A model generated the notes under the pieces. It was not told the origin of the DNA and did not search any database. It saw nothing but the letters and a program-made list of their open reading frames with translations. DNA of 64,000 bases, from NCBI GenBank assembly GCA_964602845.1, contig CAZRSW010000001.1, positions 62,001-126,000 of the forward strand. The letters run 5' to 3'. Origin of the DNA: CAZRSW01 sp964602845 (GTDB taxonomy: Bacteria; Chloroflexota; Dehalococcoidia; Lucifugimonadales; UBA826). The position numbers and the translations under genes were made by a program. How positions within the stretch are numbered: the first letter of the stretch is position 1; every line of letters begins with the position of its first letter. Positions 26,475-35,710 of this stretch are shown in pieces.

Positions 26475-26638
26475 ACATCAGGAATTTAATCAGATTATCG
26501 TTGACCATCATAATAATTCACCATACAATTTAGGTTTGTCGTCGTCGAGTTAAGTCTAAATGGATTTTGTAATTTGCTCGTCGTTATAGGTCTAAAATTT
26601 GTATTGCTCACGGCATTGGAACATAGTTAAGGCTAGGT

Positions 26639-28381
26639 ATGAATCAGAGAGAATTGTTACTTTTACGGGAACGCATTCGACATTCCACCGCTCACGTGAT
26701 GGCCGATGTAGTTAAACGAATGTACCCGAATGTGAAACTGGCGATAGGGCCACCAACTGAGGACGGGTTCTATTACGATTTTCTTGTTGAAAAACCATTT
26801 AATGACGAGGATATAAAAAATATCGAAGACAAGATGAGCGAAGTTATTGCTCAAGATCTTAAGTTCGAATATTTTGAATATTCACGGCAAGAGGTCTTGG
26901 AACTAAACCAATCGGAGCCCCTCAAGCTTGAAATAATAGCTGAAATTCCTGATGAGGAGGTTATTAGTACATATAGGCACGGATCATTTGAGGATTTGTG
27001 CGCGGGCCCCCATGTAGGGTCCACGGGGAAGATTCCTGCTTTTAAACTGCTCAACGTAGCGGGTGCATATTGGCGTGGGGATGAGAATAGACCGATGTTG
27101 CAGAGAATTTATGGTACGGCATTTGAATCGGCGGAATTACTGGAGCAGCATCTGAACAGGATCGAAGAGGCGAAGAAGCGAGATCATAGAAATCTTGGAA
27201 AAGAGTTGGATCTATTCTCAATCCATGATGAAACAGGACCGGGTCTTATAATCTGGCATCCTAAAGGGTCTATTGTTAGGAATTTGTTTGAAGATTTTTG
27301 GAAAAAGGAGCACTATAGGCGAGGATACGATCTTGTCCATACTCCCAATGTCGGTCGAGCTGATTTATGGCGTACCAGTGGACATCTTGAATTCTTCAAA
27401 GAGAATATGTTTGCTGCGTCGGAAATGGATGGTCAAGAATACTATCTGAAGCCAATGAACTGTCCATTTCACATTATGTATTACAAATCTTCGCTTAGAA
27501 GTTACCGCGACTTACCCATGAGAATAGGAGAATTGGGTACGGTTTATAGATACGAGAGGGGCGGAACCCTGCATGGGATGTTAAGAGTAAGGGGGTTTAC
27601 CCAAGATGATGCTCATATTTTTTGTACCCCGGACCAAATTGAATCCGAAATCAATGGGGTTTTAGATCTCACATTTCAAGTTTTGTCCGCATTTGGCTTT
27701 GAAGAATTTGAGCTTAATTTATCGACTCGACCTGAAAAGGCTGTAGGGTCTGATGAGCAATGGGAGTTGGCAGAAAATTCCTTGAAAAACACTTTGGAGT
27801 CTCGCAACCTGTCATATGGTATTGACGATAGGGGAGGCGCCTTTTACGGTCCGAAGATTGATCTCAATATAACAGATGCTATAGGTAGATCATGGCAGTG
27901 TACCACAGTGCAATTTGATTTTAATCTTCCCGAACGGTTCGGCATTTCATATGTTGGGGCGGACGGTGGAAGTCATCGTCCCTATATGGTACACAGGGTT
28001 ATTTTTGGGTCACTAGAAAGATTTATGGCGATTCTTATAGAACATTATGGTGGAGCATTCCCTGTTTGGTTGGCGCCTATACAAGTCCTAATCATCACCA
28101 TTGCTGATCGTCATTCAGATTACGCGACATCAATCTTAGATAAACTAGTGGGCAGTAATATAAGAGCTCAAATAGATGACCGGAATGAGCGCATGAATAG
28201 CAAGATTCGTGAAGCGCAGCTCCAGAAGATCCCCTACATGTTCGTAGTGGGAGATCGTGAGATTGAGGTTGAGTCGGTTGGGGTCAGATCTAGGACAGAA
28301 GGGGATCTTGGCATGATGACCGTTGACGAAGTGCTTCGGAAGATGAAGGATGAAATAGAACCAGTTGTAGGGTACAAATAG
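26639..28381 (+). CDS. thrS: Threonyl-tRNA synthetase without TGS domain
   Basis: This 580-residue class II synthetase charges tRNA-Thr. It begins directly with the editing domain (RHSTAHVMADVVKRMYPN, with the HxxxH of the editing site) and lacks the roughly 60-residue N-terminal TGS domain of the E. coli enzyme. The catalytic core shows MNCPFHIMYYKSS with a zinc Cys, RYERGGTLHGMLRVRGFTQDDAH for motif 2, and VHRVIFGSLERFMAILIEHYGG for motif 3. The C-terminal anticodon-binding domain ends the protein. The ATG at 26639 follows weak AG-rich sequence. It leads the block with infC, rpmI and rplT, a common arrangement. Confidence 0.94.
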   Translation: MNQRELLLLRERIRHSTAHVMADVVKRMYPNVKLAIGPPTEDGFYYDFLVEKPFNDEDIKNIEDKMSEVIAQDLKFEYFEYSRQEVLELNQSEPLKLEIIAEIPDEEVISTYRHGSFEDLCAGPHVGSTGKIPAFKLLNVAGAYWRGDENRPMLQRIYGTAFESAELLEQHLNRIEEAKKRDHRNLGKELDLFSIHDETGPGLIIWHPKGSIVRNLFEDFWKKEHYRRGYDLVHTPNVGRADLWRTSGHLEFFKENMFAASEMDGQEYYLKPMNCPFHIMYYKSSLRSYRDLPMRIGELGTVYRYERGGTLHGMLRVRGFTQDDAHIFCTPDQIESEINGVLDLTFQVLSAFGFEEFELNLSTRPEKAVGSDEQWELAENSLKNTLESRNLSYGIDDRGGAFYGPKIDLNITDAIGRSWQCTTVQFDFNLPERFGISYVGADGGSHRPYMVHRVIFGSLERFMAILIEHYGGAFPVWLAPIQVLIITIADRHSDYATSILDKLVGSNIRAQIDDRNERMNSKIREAQLQKIPYMFVVGDREIEVESVGVRSRTEGDLGMMTVDEVLRKMKDEIEPVVGYK

Positions 28382-28483
28382 TGTGATATTTGTTGATGAA
28401 TATGGGCCCGTGTGCTATATTCGAAATGGTCCAGTGAGGTCGCTGGGCTACTAATATTTTGAGAAAACTTTGGGAGGATCGAT

Positions 28484-29050
28484 ATACCAAGAGAATATAG
28501 AGCAAATAATCGTATAAATGTTGCGTCCGTGTTGCTTATTGACGAAAAAGGAGAGCAACTGGGGGAGATGCCGACGGAAGAGGCAATGAAGATAGCGAGT
28601 GATCGGGAGTTGGATCTTGTAGAAGTTGCTCCCGGTGCGAGACCTCCCGTTTGTAGACTTTTGAATTATGGTAAATTTAAATATGAGGCGACTCGTAAAG
28701 AAAGAGAGTCGCGTCGTGTTAGTAAGTCGAGGTCTAACAACCAGTTGAGAGAAGTTAGGATGAAGACCAGGATTGGCGAGCATGATCGCAATTCCAAGAC
28801 AAGATTGGTTAGGAGGCTTTTAGAGCAAGGATCAAAGGTGAAGGTTTCTGTGATCTTTAGGGGTCGTGAGATGCAACATCCTCAGATTGGTATGGAATTG
28901 CTCAAATTGGTTGCAGAGGATCTTATTGAAGATGCAATGCTTGACAAACCTCCAGGATTTGAGGGGCGATTTTTGTCAATGATTCTGTCCCCTAACACGT
29001 CAAGTAAGCAGAGAATGAATAAAAAGGAATTGGACGGTGCCAAAGCTTAA
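28484..29050 (+). CDS. infC: Translation initiation factor IF-3, probable ATA start
   Basis: IF-3 prevents 30S-50S joining and checks start codons. The conserved N-terminal segment (RINVASVLLIDEKGEQLG) extends upstream of the first GTG at 28529. In that frame, between a TGA at 28460 and 28529, there is no ATG, GTG, TTG or CTG. The only sensible start is ATA at 28484, six bases after GGGAGG, giving 188 residues. This mirrors the AUU start of E. coli infC, through which IF-3 represses its own synthesis. The N-terminal domain, the Lys-rich linker and the C-terminal domain (REMQHPQIGMELL) are all present. Its end overlaps rpmI by 14 bases. Confidence 0.88.
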   Translation: MPREYRANNRINVASVLLIDEKGEQLGEMPTEEAMKIASDRELDLVEVAPGARPPVCRLLNYGKFKYEATRKERESRRVSKSRSNNQLREVRMKTRIGEHDRNSKTRLVRRLLEQGSKVKVSVIFRGREMQHPQIGMELLKLVAEDLIEDAMLDKPPGFEGRFLSMILSPNTSSKQRMNKKELDGAKA

Positions 29051-29228
29051 GACGCACAAAGGTGCGGCAAAAAGGTTCAGAGTGACCGGATCTGGGAAGC
29101 TCATGAGAATGAAAGGCCATCAGAGCCATCTTCGAAGGAAAAAGCCATCGAAGGTAAAGAGGCTGTATAATGGGAAGTTGCATGTTAGTGATGCAGATGC
29201 ACCTAGAATAAGAAAGTTATTGAATTAA
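29037..29228 (+). CDS. rpmI: Ribosomal protein L35
   Basis: This 63-residue basic protein begins PKLKTHKGAAKRFRVTGSGKL, the classical bL35 signature, with the HLRRKK motif following. It starts with GTG inside the end of infC, so the two are translationally coupled. Gene order infC-rpmI-rplT is widely conserved. Confidence 0.96.
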   Translation: MPKLKTHKGAAKRFRVTGSGKLMRMKGHQSHLRRKKPSKVKRLYNGKLHVSDADAPRIRKLLN

Positions 29229-29260
29229 TCGTTTTAGATAGCTCGACGGAGAGTTTTGAA

Positions 29261-29629
29261 GTGACTCGAGTAAAAACCGGATCTACCAGGCGTAGAAGAC
29301 ATAAGAAAGTTCTAGGGATGACCAAGGGCCATCAAGGCGTTCGCCATTCTCTGTACAGAAGAGCACATGAGTCGATGATTCATGCTCTTCAATATTCTTA
29401 TAATCATAGAAAAAAGAAAAAAAGCGATATGAGACGACTGTGGAATATACGGATTAATGCTGCTGCAAGATCTCATGGTATGTCCTATAGTAGTTTCATA
29501 TACGGACTTCAGACGATTGGATCTGATATTAACCGTAAGATGTTGTCAGAGTTGGCCGTTAACAGACCGCATATTTTTGAACAGATAGTTGATCAGGTGA
29601 AAGAAAGCTCGAGTGTGGCTGCTGGCTGA
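29261..29629 (+). CDS. rplT: Ribosomal protein L20
   Basis: This 122-residue protein has the bL20 signature: TRVKTGSTRRRRHKKVLG, then GVRHSLYRRAHESMIHALQYSY and the RRLWNIRINAAARSHG stretch. It binds 23S rRNA early in 50S assembly and, in several bacteria, its own leader RNA. The start is GTG 29261 after GGAGAG. No leader structure for L20 control was recognised before infC. Confidence 0.96.
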   Translation: MTRVKTGSTRRRRHKKVLGMTKGHQGVRHSLYRRAHESMIHALQYSYNHRKKKKSDMRRLWNIRINAAARSHGMSYSSFIYGLQTIGSDINRKMLSELAVNRPHIFEQIVDQVKESSSVAAG

Positions 29630-29664
29630 GATATTCTGACGACAGAAACTGTTGTGATTGGGTT

Positions 29665-30333
29665 TTACTTAGGTTCTTTCTCTCCGGATGAAGATTTAGC
29701 TACCAACTTAATGTCGCTTGCTAACTCGAATGAATTGACTGGTGCTGTGTGTACAACCAAAGCGGTCCCTTGATGGTCGAGCACGTATACCGGGGTCGAG
29801 TGGATTATTTGATATCTTTCCTTTAACGAGCCTTTCAATGAATCCAACGCGTTGGAACCAATAGAGGACGTAGGTTTGATAAAATAGGCCTCCCATATCG
29901 GTTCTAAGTCAGTTATATCTCCTGTTAGAAATGACCAGTTGTCACCGAGATTATTCCTTTCGATAAATTGTGTTGCGGTAGATTTGTTGTCTCTATTTGG
30001 ATCCACGGAAACGGCCACAATATTTATTGTCAGATCTTCTTCCAAAGAATCAATAGCATGTTTTATGCTACTGGCTACTTGAGGGCAGGTATCAGTACAG
30101 TTACTGAATAGGAAGGTCAGCAGAGTTACATCCCCTGACATATCAGAGATGGATATAAGCTTATTTGTTTGATCGGGTAGTTTAAATACTAACCCTTCAT
30201 GATTGTTCAGCTTTGTTCCCTTGAACTTTGCTTGACTATTTATTGGGTTACAGTTGATATAGATTAAACCGATACAAATTAAGATTGTGACACACACTAC
30301 TTTGGGATGATAAGAGAACCTGGAAATAGGCAC
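29665..30333 (-). CDS. SCO1/SenC family copper chaperone
   Basis: This 222-residue membrane-anchored thioredoxin-fold protein delivers copper to the CuA site of cytochrome oxidase subunit II. An N-terminal helix (residues 11-27) anchors it outside the membrane. The copper ligands are Cys79 and Cys83 in FSNCTDTCPQ, with a later His in the IIHSTPVYVLD stretch. It is the last gene of the leftward oxidase cluster, which fits its role. Confidence 0.9.
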   Translation of the reverse strand: MPISRFSYHPKVVCVTILICIGLIYINCNPINSQAKFKGTKLNNHEGLVFKLPDQTNKLISISDMSGDVTLLTFLFSNCTDTCPQVASSIKHAIDSLEEDLTINIVAVSVDPNRDNKSTATQFIERNNLGDNWSFLTGDITDLEPIWEAYFIKPTSSIGSNALDSLKGSLKERYQIIHSTPVYVLDHQGTALVVHTAPVNSFELASDIKLVAKSSSGEKEPK

Positions 30334-30366
30334 AGAGTGAACTGCCAGCTTATATATTCTGTGCTT

Positions 30367-30570
30367 CTATTTTTCGGTGGAACGTTCGAGCAAATAAGCG
30401 ATAACCGGAGTAGCTATTAATAGTATTAGTCCGATAACTATAACTCCTCCGGTACCGAAAGATGTGTTGTGGTGTACTTGATAAAAAACGTATCCCAGCG
30501 TTATAGCGAATATAGCAATTATGGCGAAAGAGAGTATCGGCACTATTACTGAGAGTGTTAAATTATTCAT
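30367..30570 (-). CDS. Small two-helix membrane protein in the oxidase cluster
   Basis: This protein of 67 residues has two membrane helices (LTLSVIVPILSFAIIAIFAI and a second VIVIGLILLIATPVIAYLL) joined by a short loop. The ATG ending at 30570 is preceded by AGGTGG at seven bases, better than the GTG four codons upstream. It resembles no family I can name. Its place between ctaG and the SCO gene suggests a small assembly or accessory subunit of the oxidase. Confidence 0.7.
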   Translation of the reverse strand: MNNLTLSVIVPILSFAIIAIFAITLGYVFYQVHHNTSFGTGGVIVIGLILLIATPVIAYLLERSTEK

Positions 30571-30627
30571 AATCAAAACCACCTATCATTTTCATTGTCA
30601 CTGATGCCGTAATTTTACTACCAGACT

Positions 30628-31455
30628 TTATCGGTCCGGGTTCGCGATATCTGCTCGACCGTCTGATCCAGTCTCCTCGTTGTACCAACGAAAGAAAGCT
30701 AATATTAACAATCCCAGAAACAGAAAACCGCTTCCAACCTTCATTATAATACCACCGATCTGTTGGTCAATCAGTGGTGATATGTTCCATAGCCTTGGGG
30801 CTTCTATGTAGTGATTATAAAGTGCTTCCGTGGAGAACGTAACCATACCAAATACTATAATTTGCGCAATAGACATGACAAATAGATAAATCATCTGTAA
30901 TGGATTTGATAGTCTAGGTAGTTCCTTGATGTTGCTGTATATGGGCATCCACATGATAATGGCTGATACCATGAATAGGACGTGTTCGCCTACATGGACA
31001 TTGTGATAATTCACGGACATAGTATAGAGTGCAGGTACGTGCCATATTGAGAATATAAAGTTAAATGTGACAATCGCGGTGATCGGATGAGTTAATTTTC
31101 TCGATACAATCAATATGAATCTAGATTTCAGAAGAGGTGAAATTAGCCAGCCTGGGGTTCCCAAGACTAACAATGGGGGAGCCACTAATGTTAGAAGCAC
31201 ATGTTGAATCATATGTGCGCTGAATAAATATTTGTCACTAAGCACATGTAAAGGTGACAAAATAGATACAAAAATCACGAGAATACCAGCGCTGAAAAGA
31301 GTAGGGTGCCTGGGTTCTATGGAATCGGAAAGGGAATATTTGTTTCGCAAGGGCCCCACGGCAATCAAATATGCTGCTTGCATCAGAATTAAGCCAACCA
31401 CAGCATATGGATGACCATGCCAATGTAGCCATATAGAGTCCGCAATATTATTCAC
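30628..31455 (-). CDS. ctaG: Cytochrome c oxidase assembly protein CtaG (caa3 type)
   Basis: This 275-residue protein has seven membrane helices and His-rich positions typical of the CtaG/caa3_CtaG family (WLHWHGHPYAVVG near the start, SAHMIQHVLLTLVAPPLLVLG in the middle). The family is needed for active caa3 oxidase in Bacillus. It follows the subunit IV gene on the same strand. It should not be confused with the unrelated Cox11-type CtaG. Confidence 0.9.
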   Translation of the reverse strand: MNNIADSIWLHWHGHPYAVVGLILMQAAYLIAVGPLRNKYSLSDSIEPRHPTLFSAGILVIFVSILSPLHVLSDKYLFSAHMIQHVLLTLVAPPLLVLGTPGWLISPLLKSRFILIVSRKLTHPITAIVTFNFIFSIWHVPALYTMSVNYHNVHVGEHVLFMVSAIIMWMPIYSNIKELPRLSNPLQMIYLFVMSIAQIIVFGMVTFSTEALYNHYIEAPRLWNISPLIDQQIGGIIMKVGSGFLFLGLLILAFFRWYNEETGSDGRADIANPDR

Positions 31456-31489
31456 GGGGTTGCGAGTGGTAACATGGGGGAGAAGTTTT

Positions 31490-31798
31490 CTAGAATGACT
31501 TGAATAGGACCATTAATGCTATAACAACTGCGCTTGCTAGGATGAATCCGGCTACAAACAGCCAAGTGAACAAACTGTGGTCAAATTTCAGGTGCATATA
31601 ATACATTGCCACTAGAGCGAACTTTCCGGCTGATAATATGAATAATATAGGTATTATCCATATGCCAAGAAACTCGAGATAGAAGATACCGACCTCAATC
31701 GCTGTGATGACAGTGAGTATCATGGCAACTTTAAAATATTGTGCAGCAGTAGGATGTTCAGCGTGAGATGTTTCTGTGATAGTAGATTTTTGATCCAT
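31490..31798 (-). CDS. Cytochrome c oxidase subunit IV family protein
   Basis: This 102-residue protein has three membrane helices and the family pattern: HPTAAQYFKVAMILTVITAIEVG, then LFILSAGKFALVAMYYMHLKFD, and a final helix. Prokaryotic subunit IV stabilises the complex. It lies between subunit III and ctaG genes. Confidence 0.88.
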   Translation of the reverse strand: MDQKSTITETSHAEHPTAAQYFKVAMILTVITAIEVGIFYLEFLGIWIIPILFILSAGKFALVAMYYMHLKFDHSLFTWLFVAGFILASAVVIALMVLFKSF

Positions 31799-31818
31799 GA
31801 TTTTACTCCGAGACTAGG

Positions 31819-32538
31819 CTAGAATCCTTCGAATACACCGAACAAATAAACTACAGTGAATATTACTATCCAAACCACGTCTACAAAGTGCCAATAAAGC
31901 GCAGCAAGATCTACATCTAGGTCTTTTGCGGGAGTTACAACCCCTTTTTTAAATGATAAGAAAAAGATTGATAATAACCAAATGATTCCTAGGGTAACGT
32001 GAGCACCATGGAATCCTGTCAATGTAAAAAATGTAGTTCCAAATAAGTTGGTCTGGGGTTTTAGGCCCACTTCCTTACTAATATGATGATCGTCAGGTTT
32101 GCAGTCTTTTGCCACCTCAAGTTCTAGCTCTGTCATCTTTGACTCATCTATATGTGCACAATCTACATGGACGTGATGAGTTGCAAAACTGCTGAATTCA
32201 TAAATTTGGAATCCTACGAATGTGGCGCCCATTATGGCGGTGGAAGCCAGCCAAATTCGGAAGGCTTTCATATTACCTCGTTTGAGTGCAGCGTAGGCTA
32301 AAACCATACTCATGCTACTCATCAATAATACGAAGGTACTTACTGAGGTTACAGGGATGTCAAATACATCTATTGGCATAGGACCCGATAAGCTTTTGCC
32401 CTTATAGACCAAATATGTGGCTATTAGTGAGCCGAAAAACATGCAATCAGACCCAAGGAAGGCCCACATCAACATTTTTCTGTGATTGAGTCCTGTTGAA
32501 GTCTGCTCGTGATTCGAATCTATGTGTTCCTGTGACAA
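31819..32538 (-). CDS. ctaE: Cytochrome c oxidase subunit III
   Basis: This 239-residue membrane protein has the subunit III hallmarks: KMLMWAFLGSDCMFFG with the first helix pair, the FFTLTGFHGAHVTLGI segment, and ALYWHFVDVVWIVIFTVVYL at the end. A hydrophilic insert of about 45 residues (around HVHVDCAHIDESK to HHISKEVG), with Cys and several His, interrupts the region before the FHGAH helix and is longer than usual. It starts 15 bases after the subunit I gene. Confidence 0.93.
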   Translation of the reverse strand: MSQEHIDSNHEQTSTGLNHRKMLMWAFLGSDCMFFGSLIATYLVYKGKSLSGPMPIDVFDIPVTSVSTFVLLMSSMSMVLAYAALKRGNMKAFRIWLASTAIMGATFVGFQIYEFSSFATHHVHVDCAHIDESKMTELELEVAKDCKPDDHHISKEVGLKPQTNLFGTTFFTLTGFHGAHVTLGIIWLLSIFFLSFKKGVVTPAKDLDVDLAALYWHFVDVVWIVIFTVVYLFGVFEGF

Positions 32539-32553
32539 TTAATGGGTCTCCCT

Positions 32554-34413
32554 CTAGTGATTTGTGTCCGGGTCGGGGTCATTGACCGGTTCAAGAGACC
32601 ATGAATAAACCCCAATGAAGCCTATAAATGTACCTAGAATTGCAAGGGCCCAAGGCACGATAAGATCATTAAATACAACGCCGTAAGCTGCAATCAATAT
32701 GCCCACTGAAACCACGAATGGCCAGTATGATGGTTGGGGCAGGTGGATATCATGTTCTTCGTCGTCCCCGGAGCCGCCTCCAACGGGAACCGGGTCTTGA
32801 GCGGTGGACTGTTTCGTGTGCCACCAGTCGTCTACACTTCTTACAGTGGGTATGGTGTCAAAATTGTATTCAGGTGGAGGGGACGCAATTGACCATTCCA
32901 ATGTTCTTCCGTCCCATGGGTCTCCGGGGGCTGGTTCACCTTTTAGCCAGCTCCTCGTTATGTTATGAATAACAACTAAAAATCCTAGAATTAGTACAAA
33001 TACTCCTAGAGTAGAAAGACCATTGGCCAGCTCCCATCCCATACCAGAGGAATACGTGTAGATTCTTCTAGGCATCCCATCAAGACCTACGAAGTGCATT
33101 GGAAAGAAGGTGATGTTTTGACCAGCCATAATTAACCAAAAGCTTAGTTTTCCTAGGCGGTCGTCGAACATTTTCCCGGAATACTTTGGGAACCAGTAGA
33201 ATATTCCAGAAAGTAATGCCATTATGGCTCCGCCAAACAAGACATAGTGTATATGTGCTGGAATGAAGTAGGTGTCCTGTTGCTGTGCGTCAGATGGGGA
33301 TACCGCGTGCATTACACCGCTTACACCTCCGAGGAGGAACATAGCTATAAATCCAAGCGAAAATAGCATGGGCGTGTTTAATTTGATTGAGCCTCCCCAT
33401 ATAGTTCCCAACCAATTAAACACTTTTATCCCAGTTGGTACTGCAATCAACATGGTAGTTATTGTGAATACTGAATTGGCAGCAGGTCCTAATCCCACTG
33501 TGAACATATGGTGGCTCCAAACCATCCAACCCATGAAAGCTATAATCACCCCCGCCAGTACGACTGTCGAGTATCCGAAAAGAGGTTTCTTAGAAAAAGT
33601 TGGCAAAACTTCGGATATTATGCCCATAGCTGGAAGGATGAGAATATATACCTCGGGGTGCCCGAATACCCAGAAGAGATGCTGCCACAGTACAACGCTA
33701 CCACCTTGGGCCACGTTGAAGAAATTCATGGCAAAATATCTGTCGAATGTGAGTTCTATAAGGGCTACAGTGATAACCGGAAAGGCTAGGACTAACAAAA
33801 TCGCTGTTACGAAAGTCATCCAGGTGAACAACGGTAATCTCATCATAGTCATGCCTGGAGCTCTCATGTTGATGATTGTTACGATGAAGTTGAAGGCTGC
33901 TGCAAGAGACGCAATACCTAGTATCTGTAGGCTGATAATCCAGAAATCTATACCTGTCCCAGGGTTTTGGTCTATTGAGGTCAGGGGGGCATATCCAAAC
34001 CATCCTGCATCGGTGGCCCCACCTATCCAACTTAGTTTGAGCATTAATGCGCCGGCTAAGAAGGTCCAGTAACTGAAAGCATTAAGGCGTGGGAATGCCA
34101 CGTCACGCGCACCAATTTGAAGAGGGATGACGAAATTAAAAAAGGCTGCCCCCAGTGGCATGATTGCAACGAAAATCATTGTCGTACCGTGCATAGTGAA
34201 TAGTTGGTTGTATACTGCGGCGCTCACAATGTCTTGCTCGGGACCAGCGAGCTGAAGTCTCATAAGGGTTGCTTCGATGCCACCAGTGATGAACATTATA
34301 AATGCAGTAACCCCATAAAGGATTCCAATCCTCTTGTGGTCGATTGTTGTTATCCAGCTCCATAAACCCGTTGGGTGGGTTGGTCTTGGAATACCTATGG
34401 TTAGTGTACTCAC
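32554..34413 (-). CDS. ctaD: Cytochrome c oxidase subunit I
   Basis: This 619-residue catalytic subunit has at least 12 helices. It shows the heme a ligand region (LFTMHGTTMIF), the A1-type proton channel Glu and Cu ligand in FGHPEVYILILP, the CuB His pair in WSHHMFTVG, and the C-terminal heme ligands around PAHIHYVLFGG. This places it in the A1 (mitochondrial-type) heme-copper oxidases that reduce O2 and pump protons. The last 60 residues include an extra helix pair after a polar GDDEEHD segment. Confidence 0.96.
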   Translation of the reverse strand: MSTLTIGIPRPTHPTGLWSWITTIDHKRIGILYGVTAFIMFITGGIEATLMRLQLAGPEQDIVSAAVYNQLFTMHGTTMIFVAIMPLGAAFFNFVIPLQIGARDVAFPRLNAFSYWTFLAGALMLKLSWIGGATDAGWFGYAPLTSIDQNPGTGIDFWIISLQILGIASLAAAFNFIVTIINMRAPGMTMMRLPLFTWMTFVTAILLVLAFPVITVALIELTFDRYFAMNFFNVAQGGSVVLWQHLFWVFGHPEVYILILPAMGIISEVLPTFSKKPLFGYSTVVLAGVIIAFMGWMVWSHHMFTVGLGPAANSVFTITTMLIAVPTGIKVFNWLGTIWGGSIKLNTPMLFSLGFIAMFLLGGVSGVMHAVSPSDAQQQDTYFIPAHIHYVLFGGAIMALLSGIFYWFPKYSGKMFDDRLGKLSFWLIMAGQNITFFPMHFVGLDGMPRRIYTYSSGMGWELANGLSTLGVFVLILGFLVVIHNITRSWLKGEPAPGDPWDGRTLEWSIASPPPEYNFDTIPTVRSVDDWWHTKQSTAQDPVPVGGGSGDDEEHDIHLPQPSYWPFVVSVGILIAAYGVVFNDLIVPWALAILGTFIGFIGVYSWSLEPVNDPDPDTNH

Positions 34414-34465
34414 TTAATGTCCTCCGCTGTGTGCACGGAAATTGTGTTGAGGTTAATTTGCAGTT

Positions 34466-35584
34466 TCATTTGAGTGTTGTTAAATAGGATACGAGTGCCG
34501 ATAGTTGTTCTTCTGTTAATGATTTGTTGGGGTCTGTGTAGATTTGTGCTCTGCTAGACATGATGTTCCCAGGTTTAATTTTATCTGGGTCTTGGAGCCA
34601 ATTTCTAAGGTTATCCTGTAAATAGGCGTTATTAATAGATCCGTCACTGTTGGAGTTTTCGAGCATACCAGCTAATAGGTGTCGTCTACTTGCCAAGTGT
34701 GCGAGATTGGGTCCGACTCTGCCTTTTGCAATGGACCCGTCTGACTTTAGATTAATTTCCGGTTTTAATGAGTGGCAACCTGAACAACCCAAGTCTTTAA
34801 ATAGAGCCGCACCGGTTTTTGCAAGCGGGTCTGTATGTTCTACGGCTTTGCTGGCTTGATGACTCAGCCAGGCGTCGAAATCAGCTTTTTCAACGGCTAT
34901 GACTTTGAATTTCATGTTGGCATGAGAACTCCCACAATATTCAGCACATTGTCCGAAATATTCTCCAACCTTATCGGCCTGAAACCACATTGTATTGCCG
35001 TTTGATGGCACCATATCTACCTTGCCAGCTAGTTTGGGCACCCAGAAACTATGGATCACATCTTCTGATTCCAATCTAATAGCAATGGGCTCATTGACAG
35101 GGATATATACCTCGTTGGCAGTTACGATTTGGCTTCCCGGGTCAGCAGGGTTTGGATATCTGAATTCAAACCACCATTGATGACCAATAGCATCGAGCGT
35201 ATATTCAGCCTTAGCGTGGTCCGGTGTGTTGGCGGAATAAAATAGAGTCTGGATTATAGGCACCATGAGGATAGCAAGAAGTATTACTGGTATTATCGTC
35301 CAAGTTAGTTCAAGTTTATTGTTGCCGTGTGTTTGGTAGGGTATATAGTCTTCGCTTTTCCTGCGGTATTTGAATATTGCGTAGATAAGAGCGGCTTCAA
35401 CTAGAACTGTAACAATCATGCCACCCGCTAAAATCCACCAAAACACATCTAGTTGTCTTTTTGCAACCGGGCCATCTGTGAAAAATGTAGACATATTTTG
35501 ATCTGGGTAACACGCAAGAGTGGCAAGAACGAGTAATGATAGGCCACTTAAACGCCCAAATATTTTTAGTCTGTCAAAGGTCAT
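34466..35584 (-). CDS. ctaC: Cytochrome c oxidase subunit II with fused cytochrome c domain
   Basis: This protein of 372 residues starts with a lipoprotein-like signal (LLVLATLAC). Two membrane helices follow, then the CuA domain with the GQCAEYCGSSHANM motif, and a C-terminal class I cytochrome c with CSGCH and a Met ligand in GNIMSSR. Such caa3-type fusion lets the oxidase carry its own cytochrome c. The ATG ending at 35584 was chosen since the signal then lies at the very N-terminus; an upstream GTG would add 27 residues. It is located between ctaB and ctaD. Confidence 0.94.
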   Translation of the reverse strand: MTFDRLKIFGRLSGLSLLVLATLACYPDQNMSTFFTDGPVAKRQLDVFWWILAGGMIVTVLVEAALIYAIFKYRRKSEDYIPYQTHGNNKLELTWTIIPVILLAILMVPIIQTLFYSANTPDHAKAEYTLDAIGHQWWFEFRYPNPADPGSQIVTANEVYIPVNEPIAIRLESEDVIHSFWVPKLAGKVDMVPSNGNTMWFQADKVGEYFGQCAEYCGSSHANMKFKVIAVEKADFDAWLSHQASKAVEHTDPLAKTGAALFKDLGCSGCHSLKPEINLKSDGSIAKGRVGPNLAHLASRRHLLAGMLENSNSDGSINNAYLQDNLRNWLQDPDKIKPGNIMSSRAQIYTDPNKSLTEEQLSALVSYLTTLK

Positions 35585-35710
35585 GAATGTACCGTAGATT
35601 TGATTTATCGATTCTGTCTCTAATTTTGTGCTTACACCAATGCCCAAATCTATCAAATTTGACACTCTCTAGTCAAGGTAAATCTCAGGTCTAGAAAAAC
35701 CATTGATCTT

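Noticed and set aside
26475..26638. T-box or other leader before thrS
   Set aside because: No GGGTGGNACC core and no terminator-like stem were seen; only loose repeats of GTCGTCG and GTCTAAA.
30568..30582. GTG start four codons upstream for the small membrane protein
   Set aside because: The AGGTGG site fits the ATG ending at 30570 and not the GTG.
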